A DNA stretch of 64,000 nt from CAZSAT01 sp964604675. GTDB lineage: Bacteria; Myxococcota_A; UBA796; CAJQPC01. The stretch spans positions 14,457-78,456 of the forward strand of contig CAZSAT010000021.1 of the NCBI GenBank assembly GCA_964604675.1. The letters are read 5' to 3'. This document shows, piece by piece, positions 24,952 through 32,345 of this stretch; the first letter of the stretch is position 1, and the number at the start of each line of letters is the position of its first letter. A program made the position numbers and the translations under genes. The notes beneath the pieces were generated by a model that saw nothing but the letters and a program-made list of their open reading frames with translations, was not told the origin of the DNA and ran no database searches.

Positions 24952-25722
24952 TCAGAAGGGTAACAGTCCCCCGATCACGCGGCCCATCTCGGCGTGGATG
25001 TGGCCGTTGCTGGCCAGGATGCGCGGCTGGTCGACCTGGAGGGGACCGAGCGCCATGTCGGAGACCGTACCGCCCGCTTCCTGAACGATCAGCGCGCCGG
25101 CGGCGACGTCCCAGGGGCTCAGTCCGAACTCCCAGTAGCCGTCCAGCCAACCGGTCGCGACCATGCAGAGGTCCAGCGCCGCCGACCCGCAGCGCCGGAA
25201 CCCCTGGGCCTGCTGGAGGAAGGCGCGGACGAAGCGCAGGTACCGGTCGGCGTGTTCCCGGCGGTCGTAGGCGAAGCCGCTGGCCACCAGCGCGCGGTCG
25301 AGCACCGGGGTGCGCGACACCCGCAGGACCTCGCCGTCGAGCCGCGCGCCGTGGCCTCGGGCTGCAGTCCAGCAACGGCCGGCGGACGGTTGGAAGACGC
25401 ACGCGGCCTCGAGGGTGCCCTCCACCTGCAGCGCGATCGACACGCAGGAGAAGGGGAAGGCGTGCACGAAGTTGGTCGTGCCGTCCAGGGGGTCGACGAT
25501 CCAGCGCGTGGCTGCGTCCTCGGCGCCACCGCCTTCCTCCGCCAGCACGGGCACGTCGGGTCGCTCGCGCAGGAGCAGCTCGCGAATCGTCGCCTCGCTG
25601 GCTAGGTCGATCTCCGAGACGAGGTCCACCGCGCCCTTGTGATCGACCTGGTGGGGGCGGCTGTGCTGGAGGGCACCCGCGGCGCGTGCGGCGCGCTCCG
25701 CCAGCGCCAGCTCCGCGGTCAC
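24952..25722 (-). CDS. suhB: Inositol-1-monophosphatase (SuhB type)
   Basis: 256 residues. IMPase signatures are present in order: LAEEGGG, WIVDPLDGTTNFVHAFP and a C-terminal LSPWDVAAGALIVQEAGG. The enzyme hydrolyses myo-inositol monophosphates with Mg. SuhB also has an rRNA-transcription role in enterobacteria, which cannot be inferred here. It starts with GTG at 25722, overlapping the dtd stop by 4 nt. It is closer to the SuhB/IMPase core family than the paralogue at 411-1181. Confidence 0.9.
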   Translation of the reverse strand: MTAELALAERAARAAGALQHSRPHQVDHKGAVDLVSEIDLASEATIRELLLRERPDVPVLAEEGGGAEDAATRWIVDPLDGTTNFVHAFPFSCVSIALQVEGTLEAACVFQPSAGRCWTAARGHGARLDGEVLRVSRTPVLDRALVASGFAYDRREHADRYLRFVRAFLQQAQGFRRCGSAALDLCMVATGWLDGYWEFGLSPWDVAAGALIVQEAGGTVSDMALGPLQVDQPRILASNGHIHAEMGRVIGGLLPF

Positions 25723-26159
25723 GGCGAGTCCACCACGAGCGTCACGGGGCCGTCGTTCATCAGGCTGACCTGCATGTCGGCGGCGAAGATCCCGCGCTCT
25801 ACGGGCAGGCCTTCCTCCGCCAGCAGCTCGCAGAAGCGTTCGTAGAGCGGCTCGGCGTGTTCGGGCCGGGCGCTGTGCACGAAGCTCGGACGCCGCCCCT
25901 TGCGGCAGTTCCCGTAGAGCGTGAACTGGGAGACGACCAGCGCCTGCCCGCCGATGTCCACCGCGGAGTGGTTCATCTGGTCCGCGTCGTCCGGGAAGAT
26001 GCGCAGCCCGGCGAGCTTCCGAGCCAACCAGCGTGCCTGCTGCTCGCCGTCGTCGTGGGTCACCGCGAGCAGCACGAGCAGTCCGCGTCCGCAGCGACCG
26101 ACCACCTGGCCGTCGACGGTCACGCTCGCGTTGTGCACCCGCTGCACCACCGCGCGCAT
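25719..26159 (-). CDS. dtd: D-aminoacyl-tRNA deacylase
   Basis: 146 residues, the normal length. The N-terminal MRAVVQRV, the SQFTLYG motif and the C-terminal NDGPVTLVV (Gly-Pro pair) are diagnostic. The enzyme removes D-amino acids and glycine mis-attached to tRNA. Its ATG overlaps the stop of the pseudokinase gene by one base (TGATG), and its stop overlaps suhB. Confidence 0.97.
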   Translation of the reverse strand: MRAVVQRVHNASVTVDGQVVGRCGRGLLVLLAVTHDDGEQQARWLARKLAGLRIFPDDADQMNHSAVDIGGQALVVSQFTLYGNCRKGRRPSFVHSARPEHAEPLYERFCELLAEEGLPVERGIFAADMQVSLMNDGPVTLVVDSP

Positions 26160-27184
26160 CAGCCGCCCAGCACGAGGGCGAGGCCGATGCCGAGGCCCAG
26201 CGCGGCGACTCCCGCCAACCCCAGCAGCACGATCTGGACGGTGGTCATGCCGCCCTCTTCCTCGGCCGCGGGCGCCGCGGGAGTCGGTGGGCTCGCCCCT
26301 GTCGCGGGGGGTGGGGTGGGCGGTGGCGCAGCGGCCCCGGGCTTCTGGAGCTGCACCCAGTCGGTCGGTGCTGGCGCGCCGGCGCGGATCGGGACCGGCG
26401 GCGGCGGCGCGGGGCCGTCGTCGGGCAGGCGGCCGCGGAGGAAGGCCACGGTGGCGTCGGCGCCGTCCTTCCGGCGCGCGAAGGTCTGCGTGCGGTCGCG
26501 CTTGAGCGGCCGGGAGAGCTGCTTGGCCGAGCCGAGGTTCTCCTGCCGGCGACGGCGTCGTCGTCCACTTCCCGAGGAGCCGTCCAGGCTGGTGGTGACC
26601 CGGCGCGCCCACACCTCGAGGTCGGACCCCGGACACAGTCCGGCCACGTGGTCGAGCACCTCGGCCACCTCGTCGGGCTCGGGTCGCTGGCTGGCGTCGT
26701 GGCTCAACATCAACGCCACGAACGAGCGGAGGTGGGCGACCCACGGCTCCTGGGAGACGTCGCCCAGATCGAGCTCGGCGACCTTCGCGTCGATCGCAGC
26801 GTCGTGGGGGCCGGGCTCCGAGGGCAGGCGGCCGAACGGCGCCCTGCTCAGCAGGCTGTGCACGATCACGCCCAGGGCGTAGACGTCGCTCGCTCCTGTG
26901 GCCGGGTCCTCGGGCGCGCGGCCGGCGCGTCGACCGCTGCCGAAGTCTTCGAGCGCCACGCTGCCGTCGCCGTCGATCTTGATGTGTTGGAGGCGCAGGT
27001 CGCCGTGCACGGCGTGGTCTTCCCGGGCGATCGTGAGCACGTCGGCCGCCGCTGCCACGATCTCCAACGCGGCCGAGAGCGGCGGGCGCGCCCGATCCAG
27101 GAGCTCAGCCAGGGTCTTGCCCTCGGCGCTCCCCTCCTGGGTGGCGACCGCGCCCTCCAGGCCCGGCTCTCGAACGTAGGTCAT
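26159..27184 (-). CDS. Membrane-anchored pseudokinase-like protein
   Basis: 341 residues. Only a kinase C-lobe can be traced: HGDLRLQH where HRDxKxxN is expected, then EDFGSG, then DVYALGVIVHSLLSRAPFG. The N-lobe has no Gly-rich loop or catalytic Lys, and the catalytic-loop Arg, Lys and Asn are replaced. It is therefore probably inactive and binds a ligand or partner. A basic linker with a poly-Arg run and a Pro-rich segment follow, then one C-terminal helix (VQIVLLGLAGVAALGLGIGLALVLG). It heads a dtd-suhB-Hsp70 operon. ATG at 27184 is used; a GTG at 27190 is possible. Confidence 0.75.
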   Translation of the reverse strand: MTYVREPGLEGAVATQEGSAEGKTLAELLDRARPPLSAALEIVAAAADVLTIAREDHAVHGDLRLQHIKIDGDGSVALEDFGSGRRAGRAPEDPATGASDVYALGVIVHSLLSRAPFGRLPSEPGPHDAAIDAKVAELDLGDVSQEPWVAHLRSFVALMLSHDASQRPEPDEVAEVLDHVAGLCPGSDLEVWARRVTTSLDGSSGSGRRRRRRQENLGSAKQLSRPLKRDRTQTFARRKDGADATVAFLRGRLPDDGPAPPPPVPIRAGAPAPTDWVQLQKPGAAAPPPTPPPATGASPPTPAAPAAEEEGGMTTVQIVLLGLAGVAALGLGIGLALVLGG

Positions 27185-27200
27185 GCTCACCGCTGGATGC

Positions 27201-27226
27201 TAACCCCGGGGCTGCCGCCCCGGTTA
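27201..27226. promoter_or_regulatory. GC-rich dyad between pseudokinase gene and hisS
   Basis: TAACC-cc-GGGGC-tgcc-GCCCC-GGTTA forms a 10-bp stem with a two-base bulge in the 68-bp divergent gap. It could be an operator for both genes or a hairpin in the hisS leader. Confidence 0.4.
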
Positions 27227-27252
27227 GATGGGGAACCCTGCTGGAGACTCCG

Positions 27253-28554
27253 ATGAGCGTGCATCTCGCCAAGGGCGCCCGTGATTTCCTGCCGGAGGCG
27301 ATGAACCGCCGCCAGCGCGTCATCGGGATCGTCACCGATGTCTTCGAGCGCTTCGGCTTCGAACAGCTGCAGACCCCCGCCTTCGAACGCCTCGAGACCC
27401 TCACCGGGAAGTACGGCGACGAGGGCGAGGGGCTGATGTTCAAGATCCTGAAGCGGGGCGAGGCGGGGAAGCGTGGCGAGGCGGACCTCGCACTCCGCTA
27501 CGACCTCACGGTGCCGCTGGCGCGCGTCATGGCGATGAACCAGGGCCTCCGGCTTCCGTTCAAGCGCTACCAGGTCCAGCCGGTGTGGCGAGCGGACCGG
27601 CCCCAGCGCGGCCGCTTCCGGGAGTTCTACCAGTGCGATGTCGACATCGTCGGGTGCGAGACCATGGCGGCCGACGCCGAGTGCCTGGCCGTGGCCGAGG
27701 CCGGGCTCACCGCTCTGGGCTTCGAGGGGTTCACGATCCGCTTGAACCACCGCGGCATCCTGAGCGCGATCACGCGGGTCGCGGGCGTGGCCGAGCTCGA
27801 GACGTCGGTGTTGGTGGCGGTCGACAAGCTCGACAAGATCGGCCGCGAGGGCGTGGACAAGGAGCTCCGGGAGCGGGGCGTCCCGGTCGCGGCCATCGAG
27901 CGTCTGTGGGCGCTCTGGGATGTGCCGATGGGTGAACAGCTGGACCACCTGGACCGCGAACTGGACCACGCGGGACGGGCCGCCGTCGCCGAGCTCCGCG
28001 AGGTCCTCACGTACGCCGAGGCGATGGGCGTCGAGCCCTACCACGTGGCGGTCGACACCACCCTCGCCCGGGGACTCAGCTACTACACGGGACCCGTGTT
28101 CGAGGCCACCCTCGACGGCGCCGGGCTCGGCTCGGTCGCCGGTGGCGGCCGCTACGATGGCCTGGTCGGCATGTTCTCGGGCCGAGATGTGCCCGCGGTC
28201 GGTGTGAGCCTGGGCCTGGAACGGCTCATCACGGTCCTCGACGAGCGCGGCAAGCTCGACGACGTGTCCTCCAGCAGCACCGTGCTGGTGACCGTGTTCT
28301 CGGACGAGACCCGCGCCGCCAGCTTCTGCTTCGCCACCCACCTTCGCCGGGCGGGCGTGCCCTGTCGGGTGAGCCTCAAGGCACGTGGGAAGCTCGGCAA
28401 GCAGTTCAAGGCGGCGCAGGCGTGGCGCATTCCCTGGGTCGCGACGCTCGGTCCCGACGAGATCGCCGGGAGCCAGGTCACCTTGAAGCGCCTGGCGACG
28501 AGCGAGCAGGTCACGGTGAGCTGGGACGAAGCGGTCCGCCGACTCGGTCGTTGA
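27253..28554 (+). CDS. hisS: Histidyl-tRNA synthetase
   Basis: 433 residues, class II synthetase of full length. Motif 2 is seen in RFREFYQCDVDIVG, the His-specific signature in LARGLSYYTGPVFE, and motif 3 in GVSLGLERL after AGGGRYDGL. A C-terminal anticodon-binding domain follows. It charges tRNA-His. It is convergent with the next gene, with one base between stops. Confidence 0.98.
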   Translation: MSVHLAKGARDFLPEAMNRRQRVIGIVTDVFERFGFEQLQTPAFERLETLTGKYGDEGEGLMFKILKRGEAGKRGEADLALRYDLTVPLARVMAMNQGLRLPFKRYQVQPVWRADRPQRGRFREFYQCDVDIVGCETMAADAECLAVAEAGLTALGFEGFTIRLNHRGILSAITRVAGVAELETSVLVAVDKLDKIGREGVDKELRERGVPVAAIERLWALWDVPMGEQLDHLDRELDHAGRAAVAELREVLTYAEAMGVEPYHVAVDTTLARGLSYYTGPVFEATLDGAGLGSVAGGGRYDGLVGMFSGRDVPAVGVSLGLERLITVLDERGKLDDVSSSSTVLVTVFSDETRAASFCFATHLRRAGVPCRVSLKARGKLGKQFKAAQAWRIPWVATLGPDEIAGSQVTLKRLATSEQVTVSWDEAVRRLGR

Positions 28555-28555
28555 C

Positions 28556-29755
28556 TCAGGCGGCCTGGCCGATGATGCCGAGCTCGCGCCCCACCCGCTC
28601 GAAGATGTCGAGCGCTTCCTGCAGATCGGCCCGGTCGTGGGTCGCCATGTACGACGTGCGGATGAGGCCCTGGTCCCGCGGGACCGCTGGGTAGAACACG
28701 CAGTTGGCGAAGACGCCCTCGTCGTAGATGCGCTTGTTGAACCACAGCACGTCATCCATCTCGCCGATGACGATGGGCACCACGGCCGTCGCCGACTCCA
28801 GGCAGTTGAAGCCCATGCGCGTGAGCTCGCCTCGCATGAAGTCCGCGTTGGCTCGGACCTGGTCCACCAGGTGCGGCTGGGCGCGGAGGATGCGGAGCGC
28901 CGCGAGCACCGTGGCCGCCGTGGCCGGCGTGAAGCTCGCCGTGTACATCAGCTGCCTGCTGTGGTGCATCAGGTAGTCCTTCACGCTGGTGGGGCAGCCG
29001 ATGAAGCCGCCCATCGATGCGAAGGTCTTGGAGAAGGTGCCCGTGATCAGGTCGACCTGATCGCTCACCCCGAAGTGGCTGCACGACCCGCGTCCGCCCG
29101 TGCCCACGGTGCCCACGGCGTGGGCCTCGTCCACCAGGAGGCGGCAGCCGAATGCCTGGGCCAGCGCCACGATCTGGTCCAGGGGCGCGAGCTCCCCGGT
29201 CATGGAGTACACGCCGTCGACGGCGATGAGCTTGGCGGCGTCGCTGTCGGCGTGCTGCTCCAGGCGGAGCCGCAGGTTCGCCATGTCGTTGTGCTTGAAG
29301 CGCACCAGCTTGGCGTTGGAGAGCACGAAGCCGTCGATCAGGGATGCGTGGTCCTCGCGATCCGCGAAGATGATGTCCCGGCGGCTGCAGAGGGTGCCCA
29401 CGGAGCCGGAGTTGGACATGAAGCCGGTGCTCCAGAGCAACACCGCTTCGGTGCCAAGGAAGCTGGCGAGCTCGTGTTCGAGCGCCACGTGCAGGTCCAA
29501 GGTGCCGTTCAGCATCCGCGAGCCGGTGCAGCCGGTGCCGAAGGCGTCGATGGCCCGCTTCGCCGCCGCGACCACGTCCGGGTGATGGGTCAGGCCCAGG
29601 TAGTTGTTCGAGCCGAGCATGATGCGCGCGCGGCCATCGATCACGCAGCGGCTGCCCTCGCTCTTCACCAGCGGCTTGAAGTAAGGGTACACCCCGGCCG
29701 CGATGGCCTCCTGGTGCCGAGTGAAGGCCTTCGCCTTGTCGAAGATGTCCGCCAC
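28556..29755 (-). CDS. PLP acyl-CoA:amino-acid C-acyltransferase, AONS/SPT family
   Basis: 399 residues, fold-type I alpha-oxoamine synthase. Signatures are MLGSNNYLGL, GTGCTGSRMLNGTLDLHVALE, VDEAHAVGTVG and the PLP-lysine motif GTFSKTFASMGG. The family includes 8-amino-7-oxononanoate synthase, glycine C-acetyltransferase and serine palmitoyltransferase. The C-terminal RTSYMATHDRADLQEALD with GRELGII recalls bacterial serine palmitoyltransferases, so sphingolipid synthesis is my preferred reading. No biotin genes are nearby. Confidence 0.82.
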   Translation of the reverse strand: MADIFDKAKAFTRHQEAIAAGVYPYFKPLVKSEGSRCVIDGRARIMLGSNNYLGLTHHPDVVAAAKRAIDAFGTGCTGSRMLNGTLDLHVALEHELASFLGTEAVLLWSTGFMSNSGSVGTLCSRRDIIFADREDHASLIDGFVLSNAKLVRFKHNDMANLRLRLEQHADSDAAKLIAVDGVYSMTGELAPLDQIVALAQAFGCRLLVDEAHAVGTVGTGGRGSCSHFGVSDQVDLITGTFSKTFASMGGFIGCPTSVKDYLMHHSRQLMYTASFTPATAATVLAALRILRAQPHLVDQVRANADFMRGELTRMGFNCLESATAVVPIVIGEMDDVLWFNKRIYDEGVFANCVFYPAVPRDQGLIRTSYMATHDRADLQEALDIFERVGRELGIIGQAA

Positions 29756-29804
29756 AGGTGCCTCGTTCTCGCGTCCCGCGGAGTAGTGCGCGTGTGGGGC
29801 TGCG

Positions 29805-31058
29805 TCAACCCTCTCGAGCGCTTTGTTCGGGGAGCGTCAGAACGATGACGAGCCCGCCGTTTGTCCGGTTGCACGCGCGGATCCTGCCGCCGTGAAGCTC
29901 CACGACCTGGCGTGCGATCATCAGCCCCAGGCCGGACCCGCCCGTGGCTCGCGAGCGGCTCGGGTCCGCGCGGTAGAAGGGCTCGAAGAGGCGCACCAGA
30001 GCCTCTTCGGGAACCCCGGGCCCCTCGTCGGCCACGGCGATGCTCCGGTCCTCGACCCGCACGGTGACCCGGCTGCCGGCGGGGGCGTACTTGCCGGCGT
30101 TCTGGAGGAGGTTGGTGAGCACCCGCCTCATGCGGGTGCCATCCAGGTGGAGCGTGCTGCCGGTGCCCTCCAGCACGACGTCGTGGTCGGGCAAGGGCAT
30201 CGCCGCGATCGCGTCGGCCGCCAGGTCGTGGAGGGCGATTGGGGTGCGCACCAGCCGCTGCGCGCCGAGCTGGAGACGGCTCGAAGCGAGCATCTCGCCC
30301 ACGAGCACGTCGAGCTCTCCGAGGTCACCCTCCATGGCTGCGAGCCGCGCCTCCGACGTCAGCCCCTCGCGCAGCAGCTCCAGCTCGAGGCGCAGCCGAG
30401 TCAGCGGGGTGCGGAGCTCGTGGCTGATCCCAGCCATCAGCCGGCGCTCGGCCTCCAACATGCGCTCCACCCGATCGGCCATCGCATTGAAGCTCCGGGC
30501 GGCCGACCTCAGCTCCGGAGCGCCGCGCTCCTCGAGCCGGTGGCTCAGGTCGCCGTCGGCCATGTGCTGCATGGCGGTGGCGGCCTGCTCGAGCGGTCGT
30601 CCGGCCATGCGGGTGAGCAACCAGGAACACAAGAGCACGAGGAGGCCGGCCACGCCGAGTCCCCGCAGCATCAGGCGCTGCGGGCCCTGCAGGTCGAGTG
30701 GTCGGGCGATGCGGACCCACCCGCTCTTGATGCGCACGAGGGCCTCCGCGCCGTCGTCCGAGCGCCGCAGGAGCAGCTTCCGGCCGCGGTGCTCGGTCCG
30801 GACCCACGCGCTGGCGTCCACGCTTGGACGAGGCCCGGGCAGGAGCTCGAGGTCCAGGCCCAGCTCCTGCTCCAGGTCCTCGACTGCGGTCCCCTGCTGC
30901 ACCTGGCGGGCGACGTGGATGGCTTCGTCCAGGAACGCCTGGCGCAGCTCCTGGCTGAAGGGCTTCACGACGGCGCGGTTCACGACCGTCCAGGAGAGGC
31001 CCAGGGTGACGGCGACCAGGAGCGCGAGGGCCGCTCCGACCCGTACGCCCAGGCTCAC
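29805..31058 (-). CDS. Envelope-stress sensor histidine kinase (CpxA/EnvZ-like)
   Basis: 417 residues. TM1 (VGAALALLVAVTLGLSWTVV), a periplasmic domain of about 100 residues, TM2 (GLGVAGLLVLLCSWLLTRM), HAMP, the HisKA box GISHELRTPLTRL with the phospho-His, and an ATPase domain with the N box NLLQNAGKYAP, DEGPGVP and GGSGLGLMIARQ. It should phosphorylate the response regulator encoded immediately upstream. Its GTG start overlaps that gene's stop by 4 nt. Confidence 0.92.
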   Translation of the reverse strand: MSLGVRVGAALALLVAVTLGLSWTVVNRAVVKPFSQELRQAFLDEAIHVARQVQQGTAVEDLEQELGLDLELLPGPRPSVDASAWVRTEHRGRKLLLRRSDDGAEALVRIKSGWVRIARPLDLQGPQRLMLRGLGVAGLLVLLCSWLLTRMAGRPLEQAATAMQHMADGDLSHRLEERGAPELRSAARSFNAMADRVERMLEAERRLMAGISHELRTPLTRLRLELELLREGLTSEARLAAMEGDLGELDVLVGEMLASSRLQLGAQRLVRTPIALHDLAADAIAAMPLPDHDVVLEGTGSTLHLDGTRMRRVLTNLLQNAGKYAPAGSRVTVRVEDRSIAVADEGPGVPEEALVRLFEPFYRADPSRSRATGGSGLGLMIARQVVELHGGRIRACNRTNGGLVIVLTLPEQSAREG

Positions 31059-31744
31059 GCGGGGTTGCGCGGGATGGTGTAGCCCACGCCCCGCACGGTC
31101 TTGATGAAGCGTGGCTCCTTGGGGTCATCGCCGAGCTTCTTGCGCAGGTGGCTGATGTGCACGTCGGCGCTGCGCTCGAACGCCGCCCAGGCCTCACCAC
31201 GGGCGGTCTCCATCAGCCGCTCGCGGGGGATGACGCGGCCTGCGTTGGCCACCAGCGCACGCAGGATGTCGAACTCCGTGGTGGTGAGCTCGACGGCCTC
31301 ACCTTCCAGCGTGACCACCCGGCGGTCCGGATCCACGATCAAGGCGCCGACCCGGAGCGGCTCGTCGATGGCCTCGGCGGGCCGCGCCCTCCGGAGCACG
31401 GCCTGGATCCGGGCCAGCAGCTCACGGGGGTTGAAGGGCTTGGCCAGGTAGTCGTCGGCCCCAAGCTCCAGCCCGACGATGCGGTCGAGGTCGTCGCCGC
31501 GCGCGGTGAGCATGATGACCGGCACCCGCGAGAAGGCCCGCAGCTCCCGCACGACCTCGAAGCCGTCCTTGCCCGGCATCATCACGTCGAGCACGACCAG
31601 GTCGGGCACGCGCGCGCGCAGGGCTTCGAGGCCGACCGCGCCGTCCGACGCCGTGTCGACCTCGAACCCCCGGGTGCCCAGGTACTCGGCGAGCAGCGAG
31701 CGGATGCGCTCGTCGTCGTCGACCACCAGGACGCGACCGCTCAC
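31055..31744 (-). CDS. OmpR-family response regulator (CpxR-like)
   Basis: 229 residues. The receiver has DDDERI, the phospho-acceptor in LVVLDVMMPGKDG, MLTARGDD and the switch Lys in LAKPFNPRE. The winged-helix effector domain ends DVHISHLRKKLGDDP...FIKTVRGVGYTI. It overlaps the CpxP-like gene by 4 nt (GTG start in the upstream stop) and the kinase gene likewise, so the three are one transcription unit. Confidence 0.94.
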   Translation of the reverse strand: MSGRVLVVDDDERIRSLLAEYLGTRGFEVDTASDGAVGLEALRARVPDLVVLDVMMPGKDGFEVVRELRAFSRVPVIMLTARGDDLDRIVGLELGADDYLAKPFNPRELLARIQAVLRRARPAEAIDEPLRVGALIVDPDRRVVTLEGEAVELTTTEFDILRALVANAGRVIPRERLMETARGEAWAAFERSADVHISHLRKKLGDDPKEPRFIKTVRGVGYTIPRNPA

Positions 31745-32235
31745 GGTGTGGCGCTGCCCTGTTCGCGCTGCTGCTGCCCTTGCTGCACGCGTTCCATGCG
31801 CTGCTGGGCCAGCTCGGCCAGCTTCTCGCGCTGCTCGGGCGTCAGGGTCTCCATGATCTGCATCATGGCGTCGATGCGCTCGTGGGCGGCCTCGGTCTCG
31901 AGCTTCGAGCGGGCCTCGATCAGCTCGTGCAGCTGCTTCGCGTCGGGAGAGCCGGACGACAGCTGCGCCATGATCTTGCCGGAGATCTGCTGGCGGGCGG
32001 CGCGCTGACGGCTGCGTTCGTCCTTCATGCCTTCCTTGAGCGCCTTGGCCTGGGCCTTCTGGTCGTCGCTCAGGTCCAGCTGCTTGAGCATCGCGGCCAT
32101 CGGGTTGCCGGCCCGGGCATGCTGGCCGGCCCGTTCGCCCCGCTCGGGCATGCCCTTGTCAGGTTGCGCCAGCGCGGTGCCTGCGAGTCCGAGGGTGATG
32201 CCGAAGAGGGTGGCGACGATCGTGTTCTTCTTCAT
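31741..32235 (-). CDS. CpxP/Spy-like periplasmic chaperone (LTxxQ family)
   Basis: 164 residues. Signal peptide MKKNTIVATLFGITLGLAGTALA, then a Met/Gln-rich helical protein with two LTxxQ-type motifs (QLDLSDDQKAQ and ETLTPEQREKL). Spy and CpxP bind misfolded envelope proteins, and CpxP also restrains CpxA. Being first in an operon with a CpxR/CpxA-like pair fits a feedback regulator. The C-terminal QQGQQQREQ tail is low complexity. Confidence 0.88.
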   Translation of the reverse strand: MKKNTIVATLFGITLGLAGTALAQPDKGMPERGERAGQHARAGNPMAAMLKQLDLSDDQKAQAKALKEGMKDERSRQRAARQQISGKIMAQLSSGSPDAKQLHELIEARSKLETEAAHERIDAMMQIMETLTPEQREKLAELAQQRMERVQQGQQQREQGSATP

Positions 32236-32258
32236 GGTTCTTCTCCATCCCCCACCCT

Positions 32259-32316
32259 CTCAACAAACCCACCGGGTGTTGAGGGGGCGTTGGGCCTCCC
32301 CGAAGGAGTCTTCGGG
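32259..32316. promoter_or_regulatory. Two inverted repeats upstream of the cpxP-like gene
   Basis: CTCAACA (32259-32265) and TGTTGAG (32277-32283) form a 7-bp dyad 24 bp before the ATG, a candidate operator. CCCGAA-GGAGTC-TTCGGG at 32299-32316 is a perfect 6-bp hairpin that may end the transcript of the upstream vWA gene, though no T-run follows. Confidence 0.4.
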
Positions 32317-32345
32317 AATCCCAAGGAGTGTGAAGAAGCTCGGCG

